A stretch of 59,643 nt of DNA, taken from positions 1-59,643 of the forward strand of contig NZ_JWAJ01000137.1 of assembly GCF_001068775.1 (NCBI RefSeq). Reading direction: 5' to 3'. Below, piece by piece: positions 45,336-54,600 of this stretch (its first letter is position 1; every line of letters starts with the position of its first letter). This DNA comes from Streptococcus pseudopneumoniae. Lineage in GTDB: Bacteria > Bacillota > Bacilli > Lactobacillales > Streptococcaceae. The notes under the pieces are model-generated. The model was not told where the DNA came from. It did not search any database and saw only the letters and a list, made by a program, of their open reading frames with translations. The translations under genes were made by a program, and so were the position numbers.

Positions 45336-48041
45336 TTATTCTACAGACTTGAGGGCTTCTAACATATCCACCTTTCGGAGATAATGATTGACAAAAACTC
45401 CTAGGATGGTCAAAATGACACTGACAGCTAGAACTGGAATGAGATAAACTTCCCAGCCGACCTTTGGTTGAAAACGGAAGGTACCAGGTGCGATCATCTG
45501 AATGAGAAATTGATGGAGATAAAAGCCTGATACCAATCCTACAATCATTCCAATTAGTGACAATAGGATGGTTTCCCGATAGATGTAAAGGGTCACTTCT
45601 TTATTATGAAAACCAAGAACCTTGATGGTTGAGAGTTCCCGAATCCGTTCAGCAACATTGATATTGGTCAAATTATAGAGAATCACGATGGCTAATAGCA
45701 CCGATACCAGAACCAAAATCGCCATGGTATGATTCAGAGAATTAGCAAAACTTTCAAAGAGCTGAATGGTGGAGGCATTTTGAACGAGGCCACTGACAGC
45801 TACCTGGTCCATAAATTCTCCTGCGACTCTTTCAGTATTCCCTTCACTTTTATCCTTAAGTTGGACCAGATAGGTATTCATCTTGGGAGCTTGACCATAT
45901 ATCTCCTCATAGGTCGCCTGATTCATATAAACAAAATGGCCTACGTAGTGTTCGGTAACGGCTCCAACCTTAAAGGTTTTTCCATCTATTGTAAAGTTGT
46001 CACCAAGGGAAACTCCTGCCAACTGGGCTAATTTTTCAGTCAGAACAAGTCCGTTAGATAAGCTCAGTTTTTCCCCATTTTTTTCTAAATGGACAAAGGG
46101 GTCCAGGTCATCTTGATCCGTTACCATCATGGTCACAGTTTGAACACCAGCCTTGCCTGCATACTTTTCTTCAATCTGTTTGGAAGAAATTAAACGATAG
46201 TTTTCAACTTCATCACTCTGCAATTTTTCTTCTAGCTTGGCCATATCAGAATCTGAAGCCCGAGAATTGACAGAGAGAATCATCTGGTATTGTTGCAGAT
46301 CATTAAACTGCCTGTCAGCTACTCCTACAACAGAGGATTGAATCCCAAGTCCTGCAAAGAGGAGGGCTACTGAACCTGCAACTCCAAAAATGGTCATCAG
46401 CATGCGTTGTTTGTAACGGAAAATGTTGCGGGCAGTTACCTTTTGGGTAAAGCTCAAATGAGACCAGATAAAGGTGATGCGCTCCAAAAGAATCTTGGAA
46501 CCTTTGACTGGTGGCTTGGGTAGTAATAATTGCGCTGCTTCTTCATGCAACTCTCTGCGAGATACAAGGTAAGCAGGTAGGACACTAGCTACTAAGCTTA
46601 GTCCCAAAGCCAAGCAACTATAGGTCCAGTAGAAATACTGCTGACTTTCTCCAACAATCATTCGCTCAGTGATGATATGCGAAATAGTAGGTGCTAAGAT
46701 GTAATGACCAATCAGAATTCCTAGAAGGGTGCCAAGAGTACCAGCAACTAGACCGTAAATCACAAACTTAGCAATGATATCCTTGCTATGGTAGCCTAGA
46801 GCTTTGAAAATCCCTGCATTGGTTCTCTCCTCGTCTACAAAACGGGTCATGGTGGTAAAGGTAACCATGGCTGCTACGGCATAGAGAACAACTGGGAAGA
46901 TATTCCCTACGGCACGAATACTCATAGCCGAGTTACTATACATGAGATAACCTTGACCAGTAGGAGAACTCTTGCGATTGTAGACATGATAGCTTGGCTC
47001 TGTCAGAGCATTGACTTCATCCTGACTGGTCTGCCATTTAGCCTTTTCCTTAGTAAGATCTGTTTCGGCTTGGCTCAGCTTTTCCTGTTCCTGCTTTAGT
47101 TGTTCTTTTGCTTCTTCTAACTGACTAGACGCTTGACTTTTTTGTGGCTCTGGTAGTTGGCTCACTTGATTTTCTTGAGCTTGTAGACGCGTTTCGATTT
47201 CCTGTAAGCGTTTCTTGCCAGATGTCAAATTGGTCTCTGCTTCATCCAGTTGTTTCTTGCCTTCATCAAGGGACTCTTGGGCATCCTTCTTCATTTTCTC
47301 TAGCCACGCTTGTCCATTATCAGCAACTAAGTTCTTTAGAGTCTCCTCTTCTTCCTCTAGCTTCTTTTCGTAATCACTGGAAAAAGGATTGACATCTGTT
47401 AGGCTAGCAAAACGCAAGCGGGCAATCGTGTAAACAGAGCTCTTGAAATTTGCTTCAGTTATGACAGCGTAAGCTGCTAGATTCCCATTACCACTGGCTG
47501 AACTCCCCATATCCGTTTTTGAAAAAATATCTGGAGAGTGGACAAAGCCTGTAATGGTATAACTATCCCGCTTCAACTGAGAATTACTGCCCTTTTTTTG
47601 ACTCAAATAAATGACTTGACCAATCTGATAGCGATCTTTCAAAAAGTCCGCCAAGGCTAGTTCATCTTCTTTCTCAGGCAAACGACCTTCCGTTACTTGA
47701 AATTTTGAAATCTTATCAGTATTTGAAAAGATTCGTATGGCATCTTCACTATTTGCCAGAGTCAAATCTGTCATATAACCAAATTCAACATCTGCTCCCG
47801 TATGGTTTTGCAATTCTTCCTGGTCTGCCTGATCTAGACCATAATCTGCTATGACAGTAATATCAGCCAGATTGGCTTTTTGAATATAATCCCATGCTGT
47901 TCGCTCCATATTGGGACTGGCTACTTTGAGACCAACCACGGCTAAAGAACCTAACATCATCAGAGTTAGGATGGATAAGAACCGTCCCTTTGAACCTGTG
48001 AAAGACTGGAGCAGGTCTTTCCAATATGTCTTTCTTTTCAT
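45336..48041 (-). CDS. ABC transporter permease, FtsX/MacB type with long coiled coil
   Basis: A 901-residue membrane protein from the ATG at 48041. It has an N-terminal membrane segment, a large extracellular part, and two FtsX domains with three membrane segments each, plus a last one at the C-terminus. Between residues about 235 and 360 lies a long coiled coil rich in E, K and Q (DEGKKQLDEAETNLTSGKKR and beyond), outside the membrane. Such proteins act as mechanotransmitters or exporters of peptides and lipoproteins. Its start lies directly after the stop of the ATPase gene, so they form one unit. Confidence 0.88.
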   Translation of the reverse strand: MKRKTYWKDLLQSFTGSKGRFLSILTLMMLGSLAVVGLKVASPNMERTAWDYIQKANLADITVIADYGLDQADQEELQNHTGADVEFGYMTDLTLANSEDAIRIFSNTDKISKFQVTEGRLPEKEDELALADFLKDRYQIGQVIYLSQKKGSNSQLKRDSYTITGFVHSPDIFSKTDMGSSASGNGNLAAYAVITEANFKSSVYTIARLRFASLTDVNPFSSDYEKKLEEEEETLKNLVADNGQAWLEKMKKDAQESLDEGKKQLDEAETNLTSGKKRLQEIETRLQAQENQVSQLPEPQKSQASSQLEEAKEQLKQEQEKLSQAETDLTKEKAKWQTSQDEVNALTEPSYHVYNRKSSPTGQGYLMYSNSAMSIRAVGNIFPVVLYAVAAMVTFTTMTRFVDEERTNAGIFKALGYHSKDIIAKFVIYGLVAGTLGTLLGILIGHYILAPTISHIITERMIVGESQQYFYWTYSCLALGLSLVASVLPAYLVSRRELHEEAAQLLLPKPPVKGSKILLERITFIWSHLSFTQKVTARNIFRYKQRMLMTIFGVAGSVALLFAGLGIQSSVVGVADRQFNDLQQYQMILSVNSRASDSDMAKLEEKLQSDEVENYRLISSKQIEEKYAGKAGVQTVTMMVTDQDDLDPFVHLEKNGEKLSLSNGLVLTEKLAQLAGVSLGDNFTIDGKTFKVGAVTEHYVGHFVYMNQATYEEIYGQAPKMNTYLVQLKDKSEGNTERVAGEFMDQVAVSGLVQNASTIQLFESFANSLNHTMAILVLVSVLLAIVILYNLTNINVAERIRELSTIKVLGFHNKEVTLYIYRETILLSLIGMIVGLVSGFYLHQFLIQMIAPGTFRFQPKVGWEVYLIPVLAVSVILTILGVFVNHYLRKVDMLEALKSVE

Positions 48042-48042
48042 C

Positions 48043-48744
48043 TCAGTACTCCAAATCATCAATATCCTGTGGTTGAGGATTGAGGACAACACTCTTGACA
48101 CTGGCATCATGCATCTGAATAACGCGATCAGCTATGGGAGCTAGCGAAGCATTATGGGTCACGATGATAACGGTGGCTCCTTTTTTACGTGACATATCTT
48201 GCAGAATCTTTAGAACCTGCTTACCAGTCTGGTAGTCCAAAGCTCCCGTTGGTTCATCACAAAGGAGAATTTTAGGATTTTTAGCCACAGCTCGAGCAAT
48301 GGATACCCGTTGTTGCTCGCCACCTGACAACTGGGCTGGAAAGTTATTGAGACGGTGACCTAAGCCTACATCCTTGAGAACCTGTTCTGGATCTAAGGCA
48401 TCGGCAACAATTTCTGAAGCTAGCTCGACATTTTCTTTAGCAGTCAAGTTAGAAACCAAATTGTAAAACTGAAAGACAAAGCCAACGTCATCTCTGCGAT
48501 AGTTGGTTCTCTGATGGGAGGTATAGTCAGAAATGTTAGTCCCATCAATCCAGACTTGCCCTTCATCGTTTGTATCCATACCACCTAGAATATTCAAAAC
48601 TGTTGACTTCCCTGCACCAGATGAACCAAGGATAATGACCAGTTCTCCCTTTTCAATCTCGAAGTTGACATCTCGATTTGCTACAATTTCTGTATCACCA
48701 GTATGATACCTCTTATAGCTATTTTTCATTTCAATATAAGCCAT
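48043..48744 (-). CDS. ABC transporter ATP-binding protein, MacB/LolD type
   Basis: A 233-residue ATPase with Walker [10 protein letters not shown], the Q-loop [19 protein letters not shown], signature [15 protein letters not shown] and Walker [13 protein letters not shown]. The FQFYNL form is characteristic of ATPases that drive FtsX-type permeases. It is the partner of the permease that follows. The -10 of the pair is TATAAT at about 48786-48781, and AGGAGG lies ahead of the start. Confidence 0.95.
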   Translation of the reverse strand: MAYIEMKNSYKRYHTGDTEIVANRDVNFEIEKGELVIILGSSGAGKSTVLNILGGMDTNDEGQVWIDGTNISDYTSHQRTNYRRDDVGFVFQFYNLVSNLTAKENVELASEIVADALDPEQVLKDVGLGHRLNNFPAQLSGGEQQRVSIARAVAKNPKILLCDEPTGALDYQTGKQVLKILQDMSRKKGATVIIVTHNASLAPIADRVIQMHDASVKSVVLNPQPQDIDDLEY

Positions 48745-48799
48745 CCTATCTCCTCCTCTTCTCCTACTATTTTCACCTTTATTATAACTCTTTTGATAG

Positions 48800-48828
48800 C
48801 AAAAAAGCCATCTAATGATGACTTTTTT
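48800..48828 (-). terminator. Terminator of the ABC-2 permease unit
   Basis: AAAAAAGTCATC and GATGGCTTTTTT pair around ATTA. It lies 120 bases after the ABC-2 permease stop and just before the -10 of the MacB-type ATPase gene. The gap between (48830-48950) holds nothing recognisable. Confidence 0.8.
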
Positions 48829-48950
48829 TAGCTCATATTTTGAGAGTCTCCTGAGATTCGTTTCCCCACATTTTTCATAGCTAACAATGATTCGGATGTT
48901 CTTTCATATTCTTGATTGCATGAAGTAGTTATCAAGTGGAAATAGGAAAA

Positions 48951-50135
48951 CTAACACCTATTTAACATACTCTTTTTTCGTGAATTTCCCAAACTTTCGA
49001 TAAATAGAATTCCCAATAGCAAAAGAATTATCGTGCAAGGCAGTAAGACCACCCCCATGCCCCAATTTAGATTGACATTATCAATTTGCTTAGGTAATCT
49101 TCCAGACAAAATCTCCACTGAACGCAAGTAAGTAAAGGGAATCAGATGTGCAATCCTCTGAAGAGGCTGAATGGTTTGGATACCAAACAATAAGCCAACT
49201 ATCCCAATTAAGGAAATAAAGAGGACAGGCATTTTTTGCTTGAAATAGTATGCAATCAAGTAGACGACTTCCACAACAACGATAAAAGCTAAGAAAGCTA
49301 ATAACAAGCCAGGAAATAACACATCTTGTATCTTTCCAATAGTTACCTCTTGATTCACTAAGCTATAAATCGGGTAGGGATAATCTAACTGTCCAAAACC
49401 ACTTATCAGACTTCCCACTAGAAAAGAAAATCCGCTGATTCCGATAAACAGCACAGTTACATAACCCACTCCAACTCCAAGAGAGGATATTGCAAATGTC
49501 ACTTTTGAAAAAGGATATAACTGAGCTGTATCCAGATGATTTTGATATCTTTCTGCGAACAGTTGCGTTAGCATAAAAATAATAGCAACCACAAACAAGC
49601 TTGGGATGATAAGCTCTAAAATCCAGACAATCTGATCAATCCCATGGGTCGGATATTCTAAATTGTGAGCTTTTATGTTTAAGGGATACAGGGCTTGATA
49701 AATCTTTCGTTCGCGGTCAACCGCCATTTTTAAGTCAGAGCTAGAAGTCGGTTCCTTCGATACAATTTCATAACTCTTTTCCTCAGCTTGCCACTGCAAA
49801 TAGTAGGCTTCTTTCCAGCGTCCTTCTTTTAACAAAGTCAGAATTTCTTTCTTTTGCGTCAAAAGATTTTTTTGCGAGTCTAAATTTTCTTTAGCAAACT
49901 GGTATTCCTCCGAGCTGGTGTCAGACATTTGGGAGAGTTTTTCTTCATTTTCATTGATTGCTCTCTCGTTAGTTGCAATACGAGTTTCCAACCGACTCTC
50001 CAAGCTGACTGAGTTTGCAGTCCGACTATTGAAATAAAAGGTAACACCGAGTACAGAGACAAATAAAGATAAGATAATCCAGTTTAAGCGACTTTTGAAA
50101 ACTTTTTTCAATAAAAATTGACTAACATCTTTCAT
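48951..50135 (-). CDS. ABC-2 type transporter membrane protein, 394 aa
   Basis: The protein has an N-terminal membrane segment (residues 18-36), a 130-residue extracellular helical region with coiled-coil character (LETRIATNERAINENEEKLS), and five or six further membrane segments. This layout is typical of ABC-2 permeases used for lantibiotic or bacteriocin immunity and related peptide transport. It follows its ATPase by three bases. The substrate is not known. A decayed small secreted-peptide gene lies at the head of the same transcript. Confidence 0.8.
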   Translation of the reverse strand: MKDVSQFLLKKVFKSRLNWIILSLFVSVLGVTFYFNSRTANSVSLESRLETRIATNERAINENEEKLSQMSDTSSEEYQFAKENLDSQKNLLTQKKEILTLLKEGRWKEAYYLQWQAEEKSYEIVSKEPTSSSDLKMAVDRERKIYQALYPLNIKAHNLEYPTHGIDQIVWILELIIPSLFVVAIIFMLTQLFAERYQNHLDTAQLYPFSKVTFAISSLGVGVGYVTVLFIGISGFSFLVGSLISGFGQLDYPYPIYSLVNQEVTIGKIQDVLFPGLLLAFLAFIVVVEVVYLIAYYFKQKMPVLFISLIGIVGLLFGIQTIQPLQRIAHLIPFTYLRSVEILSGRLPKQIDNVNLNWGMGVVLLPCTIILLLLGILFIESLGNSRKKSMLNRC

Positions 50136-50138
50136 AAA

Positions 50139-50726
50139 CTAAACCTCTTCTATCTGACCCTGATGAATGGTTACTACTCTATCGCAGACATCAACCAACT
50201 CTTCCTTATAGTGGGAACTTAAAAGAACCAGCTGTTCTTGTCTATCAATTTGCGCCAGCCTATCAAAAAACTTCTGTCGATAATACTCATCTAAACCATT
50301 TGTAATCTCATCCATGAGCCAGCATTTCGCCTGACTGAGGAAATACATGGCAATCACCAAGCGTTGCTTCATACCTAAGGAATACTTGCGAATGGGAAGG
50401 CTGATATAATCAGACATTTCCCAATAGGCAATTTCATCCCTCAAGTTCAGGTCTGACTTCCAAATATTTTTTATAAGGTGAAGGTAGTCCATCCCACTTA
50501 AGTTTCCATCCAGCCATTCAACACTTTCATAATAAAATAAAGAAGGAGGGACTGTGATATTTCCACTACTTATGGGAATTAAGTTGCTAATGGCGCGGAA
50601 CAGAGTCGTCTTTCCAGAGCCATTGATAGCAAGAACGCCATAAATCCTACCTTTCTCAAAGGTGAAATCTACATCTTGTAAAATGATTTGTCGCGTTTTT
50701 AAGGTAACATGAGTAAGTCTTAACAT
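50139..50726 (-). CDS. ABC transporter ATP-binding protein, short form
   Basis: A 195-residue ATPase, shorter than most. Walker A reads AINGSGKTT, so the first glycine of GxxxxGKT is replaced by alanine while the lysine and threonine remain. The signature is YSLGMKQRL, and Walker B is CWLMDEITNGLD with the catalytic glutamate. It drives the ABC-2 permease that follows. GGAGGG precedes the start. The small size and YSLGMKQR form fit the immunity-type transporters. Confidence 0.85.
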   Translation of the reverse strand: MLRLTHVTLKTRQIILQDVDFTFEKGRIYGVLAINGSGKTTLFRAISNLIPISSGNITVPPSLFYYESVEWLDGNLSGMDYLHLIKNIWKSDLNLRDEIAYWEMSDYISLPIRKYSLGMKQRLVIAMYFLSQAKCWLMDEITNGLDEYYRQKFFDRLAQIDRQEQLVLLSSHYKEELVDVCDRVVTIHQGQIEEV

Positions 50727-50758
50727 ATCAAACCCTCCTTTTTCTCACTCTTTAACGA

Positions 50759-51018
50759 TTAAAAGTCTCCGCTGTAGTAGTTTATGAACTCATAACGATA
50801 GAAATTCCAGCCAGAACCTACTTTATACTTCATAACGATATCGCTACCATATGTTAATATAGATACGTCTGTGGCAATTCATACTAGACTTATAGTAGGT
50901 ATTCCAATAATACCGATAACTTTTAGTGACTGTCACAACAGATACACTGGATTGAAAAGACCAATTCATAACAAACTAGCTAATAACACGACTTTGACTG
51001 ACTTTTCATATTTTTCAT
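50759..51018 (-). pseudogene. Decayed gene for a small secreted peptide or protein
   Basis: Three short stop-free stretches in successive frames can be joined by two frameshifts. They are MKNMKSQSK running into KVVLLASLL (signal peptide-like), then NWSFQSSVSVVTVTKSYRYY, then TYGSDIVMKYKVGSGWNFYR, ending at 50759. The combined product would be about 85 residues with many aromatic residues. A good promoter lies just upstream, and the intact ABC ATPase starts 32 bases downstream. It may have encoded a bacteriocin-like peptide handled by the transporter; no family match is certain. Confidence 0.45.
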
Positions 51019-51037
51019 TGCATTTATATCATTACTA

Positions 51038-51080
51038 TTGGAAACGCTTTTATTATATCATTTTCCCCGTTTTTATACAA
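51038..51080 (-). promoter_or_regulatory. Promoter with cre-like site for the peptide/ABC-2 cassette
   Basis: On the minus strand TTGTAT (51080-51075) and TATAAT (51057-51052) are 17 bases apart, with TGA making an extended -10. The plus strand at 51038-51052 reads TTGGAAACGCTTTTA, one mismatch from the cre consensus and located at the start site. CcpA would be expected to repress the cassette when sugar is plentiful. Confidence 0.65.
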
Positions 51081-51183
51081 CAGTTCCCATTTGTTTTAAT
51101 AATATATAACACTTAGAAGTTAGCTAGTCATACTTTCTAAAAATAAGATTGTCTAACTAGCATAGAGAAAATATGGGATGTGA

Positions 51184-51268
51184 TTTCATTTGATAAAATG
51201 GCTTAGGCTAAGACTAGCCTTGGTTTAGCAGACTAAACATCTTCAAGGGAACCTGCTATCAAATGAAA
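51184..51268. other. Unassigned 85-bp structured element with 12-bp terminal inverted repeats
   Basis: TTTCATTTGATA at 51184-51195 and TATCAAATGAAA at 51257-51268 are perfect inverted repeats. Inside are GGCTA-AGAC-TAGCC and GTTTAG-CAGA-CTAAAC, the second extended by CCTTG/CAAGG with a five-base bulge. The whole could fold into a junction-like RNA or be a miniature mobile element. No gene in the window explains it. The rest of the 50850-51300 region not covered by other entries shows nothing. Confidence 0.55.
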
Positions 51269-51300
51269 GGTAATTTATGAATAAGAAGCCAGCTCTGTCT

Positions 51301-51452
51301 TATACTCAATGAAAATCAAAGAGCAAACTAGGAAACTAGCCGCAGGTTGCTCAAAGCACTGCTTTGAGGTTGTAGATAAGACTGATGAAGTCAGTCACAT
51401 ATATAATCCAAGGCGACGTTGACGCGGTTTGAAGAGATTTTCGAAGAGTATT
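51301..51452. repeat. BOX element (boxA-boxB-boxC)
   Basis: It begins TATACTCAATGAAAATCAAA and ends TTTTCGAAGAGTATT, with an extra central part containing CATATATAATCCAAGG that fits a boxB-type insert. At 152 bases it is the longest BOX in the window. Confidence 0.92.
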
Positions 51453-51488
51453 ACATTTTCTTGTTGTTCACTACAGTTGACAATGAGC

Positions 51489-51553
51489 CAAAAAAGCGAA
51501 CAAGACCAGTCTCTGTAGATCAGAAAACTAGTTTTGTCCGCTTTTTATTGTCG
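51489..51553 (-). terminator. Long terminator of bgaA
   Basis: AAAAGCGGACAAAAC and the TCTTGTTCGCTTTTT side form an extended imperfect stem with T-runs at both ends. It lies about 50 bases after the bgaA stop. It resembles the terminator at 34305-34358 in reverse complement. Confidence 0.8.
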
Positions 51554-51603
51554 AGATCTGTTTCTTGGTCCAATCTCTATGACTTAGATGCTTTTACATC
51601 ATC

Positions 51604-54600
51604 TTATTCGTTTTCTTTTTTCTTTCCCATTGCAAACATACCAAGAAGTGCTCCTACAACACCTGCTGTTGCAAGGGTTGCATTTTCCTTAGTACCTGTT
51701 TCAGGGAGGATATTTTGACGACTTGCAGGCGCTTGGTAGGTCTTGTCTTGTGACATAGCAAGAGCTACAAGAGACTGCTCATCTTTGTATTCTGGAACCT
51801 CATGGATTGCTCCTTCTACTCCATTGACACCACCTGTGTATTCTGGGCTTACTTCTTGAACAGCTGCTTCTTCACCATTCACTCCACCAGTAAACTCTGA
51901 AACTTCATGAATAGATGCTTCTGCTCCATTGACACTACCTGTAAATTCTGGGACTTCGTTCTTAGCGGCTTCTACTGCATTGACACCACCTTCAAATTCT
52001 GGGACTTCTACTACTGGTGCTGGCTCGTCGCCTACTGTGCCGATTGCTTCTGTGTATTCTGGAACTTCATGAACAGCTGCTTCGACTGCGTTAACGCCAC
52101 CCTTGAATTCTGGTATTTCTACTACTGGTGCTGCTTCGTCACCTGCTGTACCGATAGCTTCAGTGTACTCTGGAACTTCATGAACAGCTGCTTCAACAGC
52201 ATTAACCCCACCCTTGAATTCTGGGACTTCTACTACCGGAGCTGGCTCATCGCCTGCTGTGCCAATAGCTTCAGTGTATTCTGGAGCTTCATGAACAACT
52301 GCTTCGACTGCGTTAACGCCACCCTTGAATTCTGGGACTTCATGAATAGTTGCTTCACCTGCTGCGCCAATTGCTCCTGTGTATTCCAGAACTTCATGAA
52401 CAGCTGCTTCGACTGCGTTAACGCCACCCTCAAATTCTGGAACTTCTACTACCGGAGCTGGCTCGTCGCCTGCTGTGCCAATAGATTCAGTGTATTCTGG
52501 AGCTTCATGAACAACTGCTTCGACTGCGTTAACGCCACCCTTGAATTCTGGGACTTCTACTACTGGGGCTGGCTCGTCGCCTGCTGTTCCAATTGCTCCT
52601 GTGTACTCTGGAACTTCTACTATTGGAGCTGGCTCGTCGCCTGCTGTTCCAATTGCTCCTGTGTACTCTGGAACTTCTACTACTGGAGCTGGCTCGTCAC
52701 CTGCTGTTCCAATTGCTCCTGTGTACTCTGGAACTTCTACTACTGGAGCTGGCTCGTCGCCTGCTGTGCCAATTGCTCCTGCGTATTCTGGTACTTCATG
52801 AACAGCTGCTTCTGCTCCGTTAACACCGCCTGTGAATTCTGGAACCTCGTGGATAGCTGGATCAGTTTTACCTGATACTTCTTTCTTAGTTCCGACTAAG
52901 ACAATCTCATCTTGTGCTGCTTCAACAACTTCACGAAGTTTTTCAGTACGGCTTCCATCTACTGCTACTTCAGTAAGGATGCGTTCTTTACCTTCACGAC
53001 CTACTTGAGTCACACGAGTTTCACCTTCTGGAAGAGTCGGATCATCTTGCTTAATAGACTTAAAGCTAATTGCTTCTTCTACCACTTCTAGGCTAGGAAG
53101 TGCTTCTTGAACAGCTGGTTCTGCCTTAGCAGTTTCGACCTCATCTTTAGTCAATTGGATTCGGTACTCTTTAACGTTCTTACCACTTTCTGAAACAAGA
53201 CGTACCAAAACTGGAAGTTTATCGTCACCACTATCAACAACTGTCGCCGCTACGTTTTCACCAGCTTCCACTGTTACTTTAGGACGAGTTCCACTATAGG
53301 TTACTTGGTAATCTACACGAGCTTTAGAGAAGTCAGCAAGCTCTCTACCATCCACAAGAAGTTTAGAAGCTGTATTGTCCTTAGGTGCTTCACTTGGTGC
53401 GATAAAGGCCATTTCAGTGATAGCCACACCCTTCTTGTCAGCTTTTCTATCCATGCGCCATCTCATAGCTTTAGCTTTGACTGGTGCAAAGGTTACATGG
53501 ATGTCAGTTCCTGCTTGAATCTCTTGATCCGCACGGTATTCAACTTTCTCCCAGTTAGAAGGAGTGTTGAATGGATGTCCTGGATCGTATGGTTGGTAGT
53601 TAGAGTAATATTCTGGTGAATCAAATTCTGGTCCAACATAGCGTTCTAGGACGAGTTTAGAAGGGGCGTCTGTTCCACCATCAGCAAAGAAGCGAATTTT
53701 TCCTTCTGCAACTGAACGCTCAACAATTTGACCATTTTCTCTGAAGATAACCCCTACTGAAACTTCTGGATTAGAAGATGGAGTTGCAGACCAGTTAGTC
53801 CAACGATGACTTTCATCATCAGAACCATCATTGACATAGTCCACACGGTCACGAGAGTTTGGATCGATATCGTTAGTTGCTGAGGCAAATGAGCGGTTGC
53901 TGTCATCATCGAAGTCTGGGTTGTCTGATAGGTTTTCACCGAGTTTGTCTGTCACACGTACAGCCACTTCAGCAGATAAATCAGTACCCAAAACGCGACC
54001 ATGAACTGTAAATTCACCAGCTTTTGTTAGATTTTCTGCTGGTACTTCTTCCCAGTCAACAGCCAAGTCCTTGACTTCATAGCCATCTTTTCCTGTAAAG
54101 TAAACAGGGACTTTGGCTGGTAATTCTAAGGCTTGTCCTTTAGCAACCAAGCGAGAAGCTTTAGTCGCTGTTATCGGCTTACTTGTTAGCAAATCTTTGT
54201 CAGTTGTGAAGTGTAGGCGGTATTCACCTAGGATATCTCCATTTTCTGCCTTAACAACAACAACACGGACTGGATCTCCTTCACGTACGCTTGGTACAAC
54301 TGTTGCAATACCATTTTCAGTTACACTTGCTGTTACAGCTGGAACTTTTCCTTGGCTTGCTTCAAGATAGTAGTCAGTCAAGCCTGGGTTAAAGTTTGGC
54401 AAATCTTTTCCATCTACTTGGATTTGCGCTTGAGCTTTCTTAGCTGCAGCTACTTGTTTAGAGAAGATTTGCAATTCTGTAATTGAAGTACCCCATTTAC
54501 CATCTGGTCTAACCATGCGGATACGAACTGCGTAAGTGTTGACTTTATCAAAGCTAAAGTGAGTCATTTCTCCAGCTCTTACTTGATCTGGAGCCTTGAG

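Noticed and set aside
50871..51116. An 81-aa plus-strand frame opposite the decayed peptide gene
   Set aside because: It has no ribosome-binding site and runs against the promoter of the ABC cassette.
51907..52875. A 322-aa plus-strand open frame, and shorter ones at 52541-52801 and 52593-52823, inside the bgaA repeats
   Set aside because: They are the antisense reading of 60-bp repeats that contain no stop in several frames. The products are low-complexity cysteine-, tryptophan- or leucine-rich chains without ribosome-binding sites.
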